From Saprospirales bacterium (lineage in GTDB: Bacteria; Bacteroidota; Bacteroidia; Chitinophagales; Saprospiraceae), in the NCBI GenBank assembly GCA_002698985.1, contig PAAY01000037.1, positions 113,104 to 177,103 of the forward strand: a stretch of DNA of 64,000 bases, written 5' to 3'. The notes beneath the pieces are model-generated. The model had not been told where the DNA came from. It saw only the letters and a list, made by a program, of their open reading frames with translations, and did no database searches. Positions 25,589-33,573 of the stretch are shown here, in pieces (position 1 is the first letter of the stretch; each line of letters begins with the position of its first letter). The position numbers were made by a program, and so were the translations under genes.

Positions 25589-26692
25589 TCAACAGCGTTC
25601 TAAAGATAGCGCTTTCTGTTGTAAATAATTAAGTATCAATTTCGGAAAAGCAAAATCCGGCAAATCATTCAAGCTTACCCTTTGCCAACATTCCTTTTCC
25701 GGGGCACAAAAGTCATCATTCACACGCAGCTCGCAAAATACAGCTTCGATTCGCTGGTGGGTCAGTTCATGGCGGCAGCGCTCAGTGATCCGGATTTCCG
25801 GCAGCAAATCCGGCCCAAGCCAGGGAACCAGCCGTTTCAGTTGCCGTGCATTTTTGAGCGGCTTTTGCAATTCGATCAGCGGTAATTCGTACAGGTTTTT
25901 CCAGATGTCCTTACCGGTGCGTTGCCGGATGTAAAAGCCGTCATTATGGTGGATCATCAGGTACACGAAATGGCGGGTTTTGCGCTTCAGCTTTTTGGAC
26001 TTTACGGGCAGACTGCTTGCCTGGTCATTTTTCCTCGCTTCGCAACCGGCTGCCAGGGGACAGGCTTCGCAATCGGGTGAGGAGGGTGTGCACAGCCCGG
26101 CGCCGAGGTCCATCATGGCCTGGTTGAAATCCGCCGGACGTTGGGGGTCTATCAGCATGTTGGCCAGCGCTGCAAAACGCCTTTTGCCGGCAGCGGTGTC
26201 GATGGGGGTGCCGTCGGCAAAATACCGTGACAGCACCCGGTACACATTGCCATCCACCACGGCATGCGGCAGGTCAAAAGCGAAAGAGGCAATGGCAGCG
26301 GCGGTGTAATCACCCACCCCTTTCAGTTTCCTGATGTCGTCGTAGTTGTCGGGAAACACGCCGTTCAGTTCGTTGGCGATGTATTTTGCCGAGTGGTGCA
26401 GGTTGCGGGCGCGGGAGTAATAACCGAGGCCTTCCCAAAGCTTCAGCACCTCGTCTTCGCTGGCGCTGGCCAGGTCCTGCACGGTTGGAAACCGCTCTTT
26501 GAAGCGCTCAAAATAGGGAAGCCCCTGCTCCACCCTAGTCTGTTGCAGAATGATCTCCGAAAGCCAGACCAGGTATGGATTTTTTTCGCCCTTCCAGGGC
26601 AATGGCCGGTGGTGGTCCCGGTGCCACCTGAGCAGGGCCTTGCGAAAAGCTTCGCATTGCCGTGAAGTAAGATCAGGAAGGGCTTTGTCCAT
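25589..26692 (-). CDS. mutY: A/G-specific adenine glycosylase
   Basis: 367 residues. The HhH-GPD core contains the catalytic glutamate region WLSEIILQQTRVEQG, the helix-hairpin-helix LKGVGDYTAAAIASFAF, and the catalytic aspartate in AVVDGNVYRVLSR. The iron-sulfur loop CTPSSPDCEACPLAAGC has the C-x6-C-x2-C-x5-C spacing. The C-terminal third is a NUDIX-like domain for 8-oxoguanine recognition. It removes A mispaired with 8-oxoG. Adjacent to ssb, as in many Bacteroidota. Confidence 0.93.
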   Translation of the reverse strand: MDKALPDLTSRQCEAFRKALLRWHRDHHRPLPWKGEKNPYLVWLSEIILQQTRVEQGLPYFERFKERFPTVQDLASASEDEVLKLWEGLGYYSRARNLHHSAKYIANELNGVFPDNYDDIRKLKGVGDYTAAAIASFAFDLPHAVVDGNVYRVLSRYFADGTPIDTAAGKRRFAALANMLIDPQRPADFNQAMMDLGAGLCTPSSPDCEACPLAAGCEARKNDQASSLPVKSKKLKRKTRHFVYLMIHHNDGFYIRQRTGKDIWKNLYELPLIELQKPLKNARQLKRLVPWLGPDLLPEIRITERCRHELTHQRIEAVFCELRVNDDFCAPEKECWQRVSLNDLPDFAFPKLILNYLQQKALSLERC

Positions 26693-26736
26693 TCAGAAAA
26701 GCGGTGTCGTGTTTGGGCCGAAGGCCCGAAGGTAAC

Positions 26737-29700
26737 CTAAAAGTCCATTCCGATGGAGAAGTAAAGTCTGGGGTCCTGCACGGCCCTCGTTTCGATGCCC
26801 CAGGCGTAGTCCAACCTGACGAAGTATCCGAACAACAGGGTGCGCATCCCCACTCCGTAGCCCATCACGATGGGATCCCGGAAGTAGTTCACGCTGATGG
26901 TCACGTTGTTGTTGGATTCGGTCCAGGTATTCAGCGGGCTCTCTTCGTTGAACGGGTTGATACCCTGCCAGGCAGTGCCGGCATCAAAAAATCCGATCAT
27001 CTGGAAGTTCCGAATGAAGTTGGACTGGCTGCGGCGGAAGAGGTAGCGCAAAACCGGGCTTCTGAATTCGGCATTGAAGAGCGCGTAGCTGTTGCCGTTG
27101 CGGGCATTCATCAGAAAGCCCCTTGCATTGGTGGCAATGGAGCGGTAAACGAAGTCTTCGCCTGCCGGCAATGGTATGGTATTGTCAAAGCGGGGCACCA
27201 GCCAGTTGTCTGTGCCGCCCAGCATGTACAGGATCTTCTCTTTGCCGAAGGAAGTGGCACCGGCCAGCCGCCCGGCCAGTATGGAGTATTTGAGTACCCG
27301 CTGGTAATGGCGGACGTCAAGGCCCACCAGGGTCATAAAGCCTTCGTTGGCGCTGAAGCTGGTGCCGTTGGCCAGGCTGATCTCGAAGCTCTTTATCATC
27401 TCGGCGAAGACCTTGTAGCGGGTGCCGTTTTTGATGTTGAGCGACACGTCGAGCGTGTTGTCGAAAACGTATTCTGCCCGCAGGCCAAAGCGCTGGGATT
27501 TTTGCGGAGGCACCTCCAGGGTGTTCAGGTCGGTGGCCAGGGTCTGCGTGTTGTCCATGCGCAGGGTGGCCGTGCCCCGCAGGCTGGTGAAAACGTCGAG
27601 CGGATAGCGCACCTGAAACTGGCCCAGTACGATGATGTTGTCGTATTTGACCGTAGGCGGTGTCGGATCGGCGGTGAAGCGGAGCCTCCTGCGGTACACG
27701 GCGTAGTGCTTATCGAGGCGTTTCTTGCGGTCTTTGAAAACGACGAAATATTCTGCCCCGTTGAAGGAGGTAGGCACTCGCACGCCCGCTTCAAACTCAT
27801 AGTCTTCCAATAGGTCTTTGAAATTGGCTTTCAGCAAAATGCCTGGAGGCGGGTAGCCAAAATCCTGCGGCACGCCGGCATAGCTGTTCAGGCCGTCGAA
27901 GAGCAGGCTGTTGTCGAGCTGCGTAGTCACGTAATCCGTCCTGAATTTGAGCCGGTAAGGGGTGATGCGGCCCGGCCTGAAGCGGTGCACCTTGTTCTCC
28001 TTTTGCTGATCGGCATAGACAGGCACGTACACCGGTGGCGGCATCACCACTTCGGGCTGCTTTTCTTCTTTGCCTTTCGTCGGAACCTCCGTGTCGTCAA
28101 ACTCGCTCTGGAAGAGGTAATTGTCGATGTCAACCTTGCCGGTGTCCTGTTTTTCCTGTGGCAGTGTTTCCACATCCACCGGCTCTTTGTCCACTTCTTT
28201 CATCACCTGCTGCGGTTTGTTGGAAGCAGGGTCGAAAGCGGGTTGTTTTTTGACGATGAGTTTTTGTTGCCGGAATGTGGTCAAAACCGGTGCCACGGGG
28301 CTTGTTGAAAGCGCTGCCCCGTAATAGATCCTGGGTTTGTTGCCATCGTAAAACAGCTGCACGAAGCGGTCATTCCGGCTTGCCTTGTGGTGCAGCGCGA
28401 TGTTGCGGTCGTAATTGGTGGTGAAATGGGTTACCGCCCGCTGTTTGATGACGGGCACCAGCTTGATGGAGTCGATGTGCGACAGGGCAACACTATCCAG
28501 TTTTTCGGTGATCATGCTGTCGGAATGGAGGCGCATCTGGTTTCCGTCGTCGAAAAAGATCAGGTTGTCAAAGTGGTGGAGGTAATTCTCCAGGTAGCCG
28601 ACTTTGCGGTTGCTGATGCCCGATTCATTGCTGACGAATGCAAACCAGGTGGTGTCCACGGCGATGGGCATGCGCTCATCGGCGAGGGGGGTGTTGGTCA
28701 CCTGCACCAGTTCCGGGCTGCCAATGCTGTCAAGGTTGAGGTAGAAAATGTCGTAGTCGCCAACGGGGAGGATGGAATCGAGCACGGAAATCACATTCAG
28801 TGAATCCGGCCGGTTGGAGGCAAAGAGGATGCCTCGCTGCCCATGCACCTGCACGAAGCTTGCATCCAGGTCATCCCAGAAATCCGTCGTCAGCCGTTGT
28901 GATTGCCGGGTTTTGATGAAGTAGCGGAAGATGTCCGACTGACCCCTTACAGCAGCCGAGAACACCAGTTCGTTAGGGTTGATGAAATCCATGCTGTACA
29001 CCCGCTGGAACTGGTTGATGAGCTCGTCTTCTGTTTTTTCCTTCGTCAAAACATTGTACAGGAGCAATTTGGGAACATCCCGTTTTTCATACAGCACCGC
29101 CAGTTCCATGTTGTTGGGGTTCCAGGCAATGAGCGGATAGTTGTAGTCAGTGGCCTGGATGGCATTGCGGAAGCCGCCTTTGTGGACCAGTGTGCGGTCA
29201 TCGGTGGCGAGGTCGTGCACATATACCCTTATTCTGCCGATCTCATTCAGCACATAAGCGACTTTGGTACCGTCGGGGCTGAGCTTCAGGGCGGTGAGCG
29301 GAACATTGCGCTTGTTCTTGATTTTTAGCTCCCGCAGGTTGGCAGAGTCCGGAGAGGTGGTAAGTTGTTTTTCAGCCGTGTACCGCTTGATGAAAAAATC
29401 TTTCCATGCCTGGGTGGTTCTTTCATACGTGCTGCCCAATACGAACAGGAACCCACTGTCCACACTGCGGTGGATGCGAGTCAGGTAAATCAGGTTGGAA
29501 ACCGTTGGCGTTCCGTAATGCGAAGCGATGAAGTACCACAGGGAGTGCCCGGCCAGTTGCGGGTGCTCTTCGGCCAGGTCGTCAAAATTTTCATACTGGC
29601 CGGAGAGGAGGAGATTTCTCAGGTCGTTGTCAAGGTCGCTATTCCATTCCTCACCAACGAAGGCTACCAGGCCATCCCGGAACCAGGCAGGCAGGTTCAT

Positions 29701-30192
29701 CATCACGGCGTTCTGCACGATTTCCTGGAGGTTGGAGCCAAAGAGCATGGCATTGAGATAGACAGAAGCAATGCCACTGCGGATCTGCTTGCGAAGGTGG
29801 TTGTGATCGCCATTGAAATAAACGAACATCTTGTTTCCGACGATCTTGGTTTGCCCGCCGGTGTTGACGAAGGCCTCCTCGCTGCCGATGTTGCTTTGTT
29901 TGAGGTCTGTGAGGTCTTTGTAAACGATGATCTCGATTTTGTCATTCATCCGGTAATCGACGATGCCCTGGATTTCCTGAAAATCGTACTCTGCCAGTTG
30001 CACCACGGATTGACCAATCAAACGGCCTTCACCATACCAGTAAGTGATGAAGTTGGGACTCTCGTATTGCGACCAGTCGGCAAAATCCTGGTTGAATTGC
30101 ACCCTGTTTTTGCCAAACTCCGTCTGAGTAGTTTGGCCGGAGGCCAGAAGGGAGAAAAAAGAAAGGATGCAAAAGGTGTAAAGAACACGCAT
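26737..30192 (-). CDS. large secreted propeller / outer-membrane barrel protein
   Basis: 1151 residues with a signal peptide (FCILSFFSLLASGQ). The first 280 residues resemble a peptidase MA-type region without an obvious HExxH (AWFRDGLVAFVGEEW occupies the expected position). Residues about 290-600 form a WD40-like/TolB-like propeller (LKLSPDGTKVAYVLNEIGRIRVYVHDL). The last 400 residues look like an outer-membrane beta-barrel, with alternating aromatic strands and a final segment DPRLYFSIGMDF ending in Phe. Such proteins recur in Bacteroidota; I assign no exact role. Probably surface-exposed. Monocistronic. Confidence 0.75.
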   Translation of the reverse strand: MRVLYTFCILSFFSLLASGQTTQTEFGKNRVQFNQDFADWSQYESPNFITYWYGEGRLIGQSVVQLAEYDFQEIQGIVDYRMNDKIEIIVYKDLTDLKQSNIGSEEAFVNTGGQTKIVGNKMFVYFNGDHNHLRKQIRSGIASVYLNAMLFGSNLQEIVQNAVMMNLPAWFRDGLVAFVGEEWNSDLDNDLRNLLLSGQYENFDDLAEEHPQLAGHSLWYFIASHYGTPTVSNLIYLTRIHRSVDSGFLFVLGSTYERTTQAWKDFFIKRYTAEKQLTTSPDSANLRELKIKNKRNVPLTALKLSPDGTKVAYVLNEIGRIRVYVHDLATDDRTLVHKGGFRNAIQATDYNYPLIAWNPNNMELAVLYEKRDVPKLLLYNVLTKEKTEDELINQFQRVYSMDFINPNELVFSAAVRGQSDIFRYFIKTRQSQRLTTDFWDDLDASFVQVHGQRGILFASNRPDSLNVISVLDSILPVGDYDIFYLNLDSIGSPELVQVTNTPLADERMPIAVDTTWFAFVSNESGISNRKVGYLENYLHHFDNLIFFDDGNQMRLHSDSMITEKLDSVALSHIDSIKLVPVIKQRAVTHFTTNYDRNIALHHKASRNDRFVQLFYDGNKPRIYYGAALSTSPVAPVLTTFRQQKLIVKKQPAFDPASNKPQQVMKEVDKEPVDVETLPQEKQDTGKVDIDNYLFQSEFDDTEVPTKGKEEKQPEVVMPPPVYVPVYADQQKENKVHRFRPGRITPYRLKFRTDYVTTQLDNSLLFDGLNSYAGVPQDFGYPPPGILLKANFKDLLEDYEFEAGVRVPTSFNGAEYFVVFKDRKKRLDKHYAVYRRRLRFTADPTPPTVKYDNIIVLGQFQVRYPLDVFTSLRGTATLRMDNTQTLATDLNTLEVPPQKSQRFGLRAEYVFDNTLDVSLNIKNGTRYKVFAEMIKSFEISLANGTSFSANEGFMTLVGLDVRHYQRVLKYSILAGRLAGATSFGKEKILYMLGGTDNWLVPRFDNTIPLPAGEDFVYRSIATNARGFLMNARNGNSYALFNAEFRSPVLRYLFRRSQSNFIRNFQMIGFFDAGTAWQGINPFNEESPLNTWTESNNNVTISVNYFRDPIVMGYGVGMRTLLFGYFVRLDYAWGIETRAVQDPRLYFSIGMDF

Positions 30193-30312
30193 GGCTTACA
30201 AATTATGGCGAATGAGACGCTGTTTGGGGTTTTTGACTGAGCCTAGTAAAAGTACCAAAGATTTTTACAGGCTGGCAAAGTAGCGGACTGTAATTAAAAG
30301 ATTGTCAGGCGC

Positions 30313-31281
30313 CTAATGTTTTAGCGCCTTCTTTTTTATGACTCCACCGGCAATGTCCCGGACAGGCGAGGCCACCAAAAAGGCCGTGGGGTCAATGGTG
30401 TCGATGTTTCTTCTCAACCGGGCAAATTCAAGTCTGGTGATAACAGTGAAAACCACCGGCTGGTTGCGCAAATCTTTCTGGCTCGTGCCATAACCGCCCT
30501 TTGCTTCGTAAATGGTGGCCCCTCTGCCCAGTTTCTGAACGATCATCAGCCGGATGGCCTCGTAGTGCGGGCTGATGATGGTGATGCCCATGTATTCATC
30601 CACGCCTTCCACGATGAAGTCCACAGTTTTTGATGCGGCCAGGTAGGTGAGTATGGAGTAAAGCGCCGTTTCAATGGACAGCAGGTAGGCGGCTACCGAG
30701 AAAATCATGATGTTGAACAACAAAATGACATCGCCGATGCTGATGCTGATTTTCCGTGACAGCCAGACGGCCAGCACTTCCGTTCCGTCCAGCACTGCTC
30801 CTCCTCTTACTGCAAGACCTATGCCTGCACCGAGGAAGAAGCCGCCAAAGGCAGCCACCAGCAATTTGTCGGAGGTTACGACGGGGTACTCCACGGTGGC
30901 AACTACGGTGGCCAGCAAAAGAATGGCAGCAATACTCTTGATACCGAAGGCCTTGCCCAACTGGTAGAATGCCATCAGAATAAAAGGAGCATTGATGAGA
31001 ACGAGGAGCAAGGGCAATTTGAGTTTGGTAACCAGTGCCGTAAGCAGGGAGATACCCGTGACACCACCATCGATGAAATCGTTTGGAAGCAGGAAACCTT
31101 TCAGGCCAAAGCCTGCGGCAAAGACTCCTGCTGCAATGAGCAGAATATCTTTGATGTTATGTATGATGAGTACCTCAAGCCGCTTGACCTCCTTCTCCAG
31201 CAAAGCATCAGAAACATAATTTTTTTCTGTTTCCTTTCGCTTGCGCAACGATTCGTAAATGATGTTGTGAAAAATGCTCAT
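30313..31281 (-). CDS. YitT family membrane protein
   Basis: 322 residues: a cytoplasmic N-terminus rich in charges, then five or six hydrophobic segments (ILLIAAGVFAAGFGLKGFLL, LLLVLINAPFILMAFYQLG, LLVAAFGGFFLGAGIGLAV) and a C-terminal soluble DUF2179 domain (YMGITIISPHYEAIRLMIVQKLGRGATIY...GYG). This is the YitT/DUF161-DUF2179 architecture. The transported substrate is unknown for the family. The ATG at 31281 gives a somewhat longer N-terminus than usual; an internal start is possible. Confidence 0.85.
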   Translation of the reverse strand: MSIFHNIIYESLRKRKETEKNYVSDALLEKEVKRLEVLIIHNIKDILLIAAGVFAAGFGLKGFLLPNDFIDGGVTGISLLTALVTKLKLPLLLVLINAPFILMAFYQLGKAFGIKSIAAILLLATVVATVEYPVVTSDKLLVAAFGGFFLGAGIGLAVRGGAVLDGTEVLAVWLSRKISISIGDVILLFNIMIFSVAAYLLSIETALYSILTYLAASKTVDFIVEGVDEYMGITIISPHYEAIRLMIVQKLGRGATIYEAKGGYGTSQKDLRNQPVVFTVITRLEFARLRRNIDTIDPTAFLVASPVRDIAGGVIKKKALKH

Positions 31282-31404
31282 CGATTATTAGTTGTGGGTT
31301 ACTTCTGAGCATTGACCTTGCTACTTTCGCAAGCGCAATGGCTCAGAACTTATCAGAAATTGCCGCTCCAATATTCGCATTTTTTACCGCCAAATCATCC
31401 AGAA

Positions 31405-32049
31405 ATGTCTAAAGCCTCGGTAGCCGTCCTCACCTTTAACCCCTTTCAGGAAAACACCTATGTCGTTTACGACGATACAAAGGAGTGCGTCATTTTTGAC
31501 CCCGGCTGTTTTGACGACAACGAAAAAGAAAGCCTGAAAAAGTTTATCGAAGACAGTGGCCTGAAACCCGTCAGGCTCATCAACACCCACTGCCACATCG
31601 ATCATGTTTTCGGAAACCTGTTTGTGAGCAATACCTGGGGACTCGACCTGGAAATCCACAAAGGCGAGCTGCCGGTGCTGGAAGCCGTTCCGGCAGTCAG
31701 CCAGTTTTACGGCATACCCGCAGGAGACCCCTCGCCGGCCCCCGGCAGGTTTATCGAAGAAGGTGAAGAAATCGCATTCGGCAACACCACGTTGAAGGCA
31801 TTGTTTACACCCGGCCATTCACCGGCAAGCCTGTCCTTTTATTGCGAAGCGAGCGGCTTTGTCATCGCTGGTGATGTGCTGTTCCGTGAAAGCATCGGTC
31901 GCACCGATTTGCCGGGAGGCGATTTTGACACCTTGATCCGGAGCATCAGAACCCAATTGTTCTGCCTCGACGATGATGTGGTGGTGCATCCCGGACACGG
32001 CCCCTCAACCACCATCGGGCACGAGCGCAGGTTCAATCCTTTTCTTTGA
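31405..32049 (+). CDS. metallo-beta-lactamase fold hydrolase
   Basis: 214 residues from MSKASVAVLTFNPFQENTYVVYD (Met32 of the track ORF), the normal N-terminus of glyoxalase II-like MBL proteins. Metal ligands are clear: THCHIDHVFG (HxHxDH), FTPGHSPAS, IAGDVLF and the last His in VVHPGHGPSTT. Two metals are expected. Likely a hydroxyacylglutathione hydrolase-like thioesterase, but many relatives differ in substrate. A near-match to the promoter -7 (TACTTTCG) lies at 31322-31329. Confidence 0.85.
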   Translation: MSKASVAVLTFNPFQENTYVVYDDTKECVIFDPGCFDDNEKESLKKFIEDSGLKPVRLINTHCHIDHVFGNLFVSNTWGLDLEIHKGELPVLEAVPAVSQFYGIPAGDPSPAPGRFIEEGEEIAFGNTTLKALFTPGHSPASLSFYCEASGFVIAGDVLFRESIGRTDLPGGDFDTLIRSIRTQLFCLDDDVVVHPGHGPSTTIGHERRFNPFL

Positions 32050-32052
32050 TAG

Positions 32053-32126
32053 ACTCAAAACAAACTCTCCATCCTCTCTGAAATGACAGGCTTGGATTTT
32101 CCCAAACCACTTCGCATAGGGTATAG
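32053..32126. repeat. dispersed intergenic repeat, copy 2
   Basis: Same element as 12424-12525 but without the palindrome insertion: ACTCAAAACAAACTCTCCATC to AACCACTTCGCATAGGGTATAG. It begins 4 bases after the stop of the MBL gene. Two copies 20 kb apart suggest a genome-wide family. Confidence 0.7.
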
Positions 32127-32129
32127 AAG

Positions 32130-32165
32130 CAAAAAAAATGGGCTGGTGAAAATCTCACCAGCCCA
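32130..32165 (-). terminator. intrinsic terminator after the AP2 gene
   Basis: Stem TGGGCTGGTGA / TCACCAGCCCA with a 5-base loop, followed on the minus strand by eight U. It may also serve the convergent MBL transcript. Confidence 0.85.
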
Positions 32166-32200
32166 AAGTGTCTTTGCGTTTCCCGGATGAGTTTATATCA

Positions 32201-32779
32201 TCATTGGCTTGTGCGCAATCCATTTTGCATGGCCTGGCGCTTGGCTTTGGATTTTATCACGTTCTGCTTGCCGTGTTCACCGAAGATTTCCCTTGACTTT
32301 TTGTTGTAAGCCAAAGCTGCCTCCTCGGGGGTATCGTACATGCCGATGTGCACCGGTTTACGGTTGATGGAGATCATCGCCCGGTATTTGTTGTTTTCCT
32401 TGTACACACCGGTGTAGCCGGTTTTGCTGGTTGTCTTGCGTTTCCGGCTTGCCACAGCCCTTGACCGGTAGGCCAGGTTCTCGAGCCTGCAGTCCAGTTT
32501 GTTGCCGTTGATGGCACCTACCAGGTTTTTCTCTTCCGTTTTCTGGTCGGAAAGAAAGCGCTCGGCAATCAGCTTGTGCAGGTAAATAGTTTCTGTCTTG
32601 TAGCCATTGTCAGCTTTCTTCCAGGTTTTCTGAAAGAATGCACAACCACTGGAATGTTTGCGAAGATTATTGATGAAATCGACCTTTACCAGGTAGGGTT
32701 CGGTTGTCAGCCAGGAATAAACCTCTTCATCCAACAGGACGTATTCGTCCGCATTTTTGAGTTTCACTTTGTACAGCAT
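32201..32779 (-). CDS. AP2-domain protein with degenerate HNH-like region
   Basis: 192 residues. The C-terminal half is an AP2/ERF-type DNA-binding domain (SKTGYTGVYKENNKYRAMIS, then PVHIGMYDTPEEAALAYNKKSREIFG). The middle resembles the HNH-3 homing nuclease pattern LHKLIAERF...INGNKLDCRLENL, but the expected catalytic His-Asn (as in VNHING) is replaced (VGAINGNKL). It looks like a homing-endonuclease descendant retained as a DNA-binding protein without nuclease activity. Its own promoter region is between 32780 and 32913; no partner gene is evident. Confidence 0.72.
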   Translation of the reverse strand: MLYKVKLKNADEYVLLDEEVYSWLTTEPYLVKVDFINNLRKHSSGCAFFQKTWKKADNGYKTETIYLHKLIAERFLSDQKTEEKNLVGAINGNKLDCRLENLAYRSRAVASRKRKTTSKTGYTGVYKENNKYRAMISINRKPVHIGMYDTPEEAALAYNKKSREIFGEHGKQNVIKSKAKRQAMQNGLRTSQ

Positions 32780-32913
32780 AGCATTTCAAATTGTTAGGAG
32801 CGCGTAAATTGGATCAAATGGGCGGGGAATTTTTGGCTTGCTGTGCAAAAGTCAATACTGTCTGGCGTATTACCGTCAGGGGAAAAAGCAAATCAAAAAA
32901 TTACGGGATTCCC

Positions 32914-33573
32914 TTAGTCTTTATCGAGGCCGTTCTCGACAGCGTACAATACGAGGCCAACGATGTTCTTGGAGCCTGTTTTTTCTATCAGGTTGCGTTT
33001 GTGCACTTCCACTGTCCTTGGGCTTATGAAAAGTTTTTCGGCTATTTCCTGGTTGGTAAATTCCCTGGTGATCAGTTTCAATACTTCCATTTCTCTTTTG
33101 GTGAGTTCTACGGGGTAAAACCTGGGGGCTTTTAGTTTCGTGCGGGGGGTCATTGCCTCCATGACGGATTTCATGACGTCTTGTCCAAAATAGGTTTCAC
33201 CCTCACAGATGGTATGTATGGCCTTGAGCAGTTCCTTCTGGCTGCAACTCTTTAACAGGTAGCCTTCAGCGCCGGCCCTGAGCATCTGGCGCACGTACTG
33301 GGTTTCATTGAGCATGGTCAGGGCCAGCACTTTAACCTCTGGGTATTTGCTTTTAACTTGTTCCGCAACGACTACCCCGTCCAGTCCTGGCATGTTGATG
33401 TCGAGCAACAGGAGATCGACTTCGTAGTGTGACAATAAATCAATTGCGTCATCTCCGTTGTCTGCTTCGGCAACCACCAGGATGTCAGGATCACTTTCCA
33501 GGTAACCTTTGATACCATCCCGGACCAGTTTGTGGTCGTCAGCAATCAGCACTTTGATTTTACCGTCATTCAT
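32914..33573 (-). CDS. NarL/LuxR-type response regulator
   Basis: 219 residues: receiver with VLIADDHKLVRDGI, phospho-acceptor in LLLLDINMPGLDG and LLKSCSQKEL (conserved Lys), then a GerE-type helix-turn-helix (LTKREMEVLKLITREFTNQEIAEKLFISPRTVEVH). Its ATG lies inside the end of the upstream kinase gene (8-base overlap), so the two are translated together and form a cognate pair. Output genes are unknown. Confidence 0.93.
   Translation of the reverse strand: MNDGKIKVLIADDHKLVRDGIKGYLESDPDILVVAEADNGDDAIDLLSHYEVDLLLLDINMPGLDGVVVAEQVKSKYPEVKVLALTMLNETQYVRQMLRAGAEGYLLKSCSQKELLKAIHTICEGETYFGQDVMKSVMEAMTPRTKLKAPRFYPVELTKREMEVLKLITREFTNQEIAEKLFISPRTVEVHKRNLIEKTGSKNIVGLVLYAVENGLDKD

Noticed and set aside
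26704-27813. 369-codon plus-strand ORF
   Set aside because: Shadow of the 1151-residue minus-strand protein; composition is not protein-like and it has no motif.
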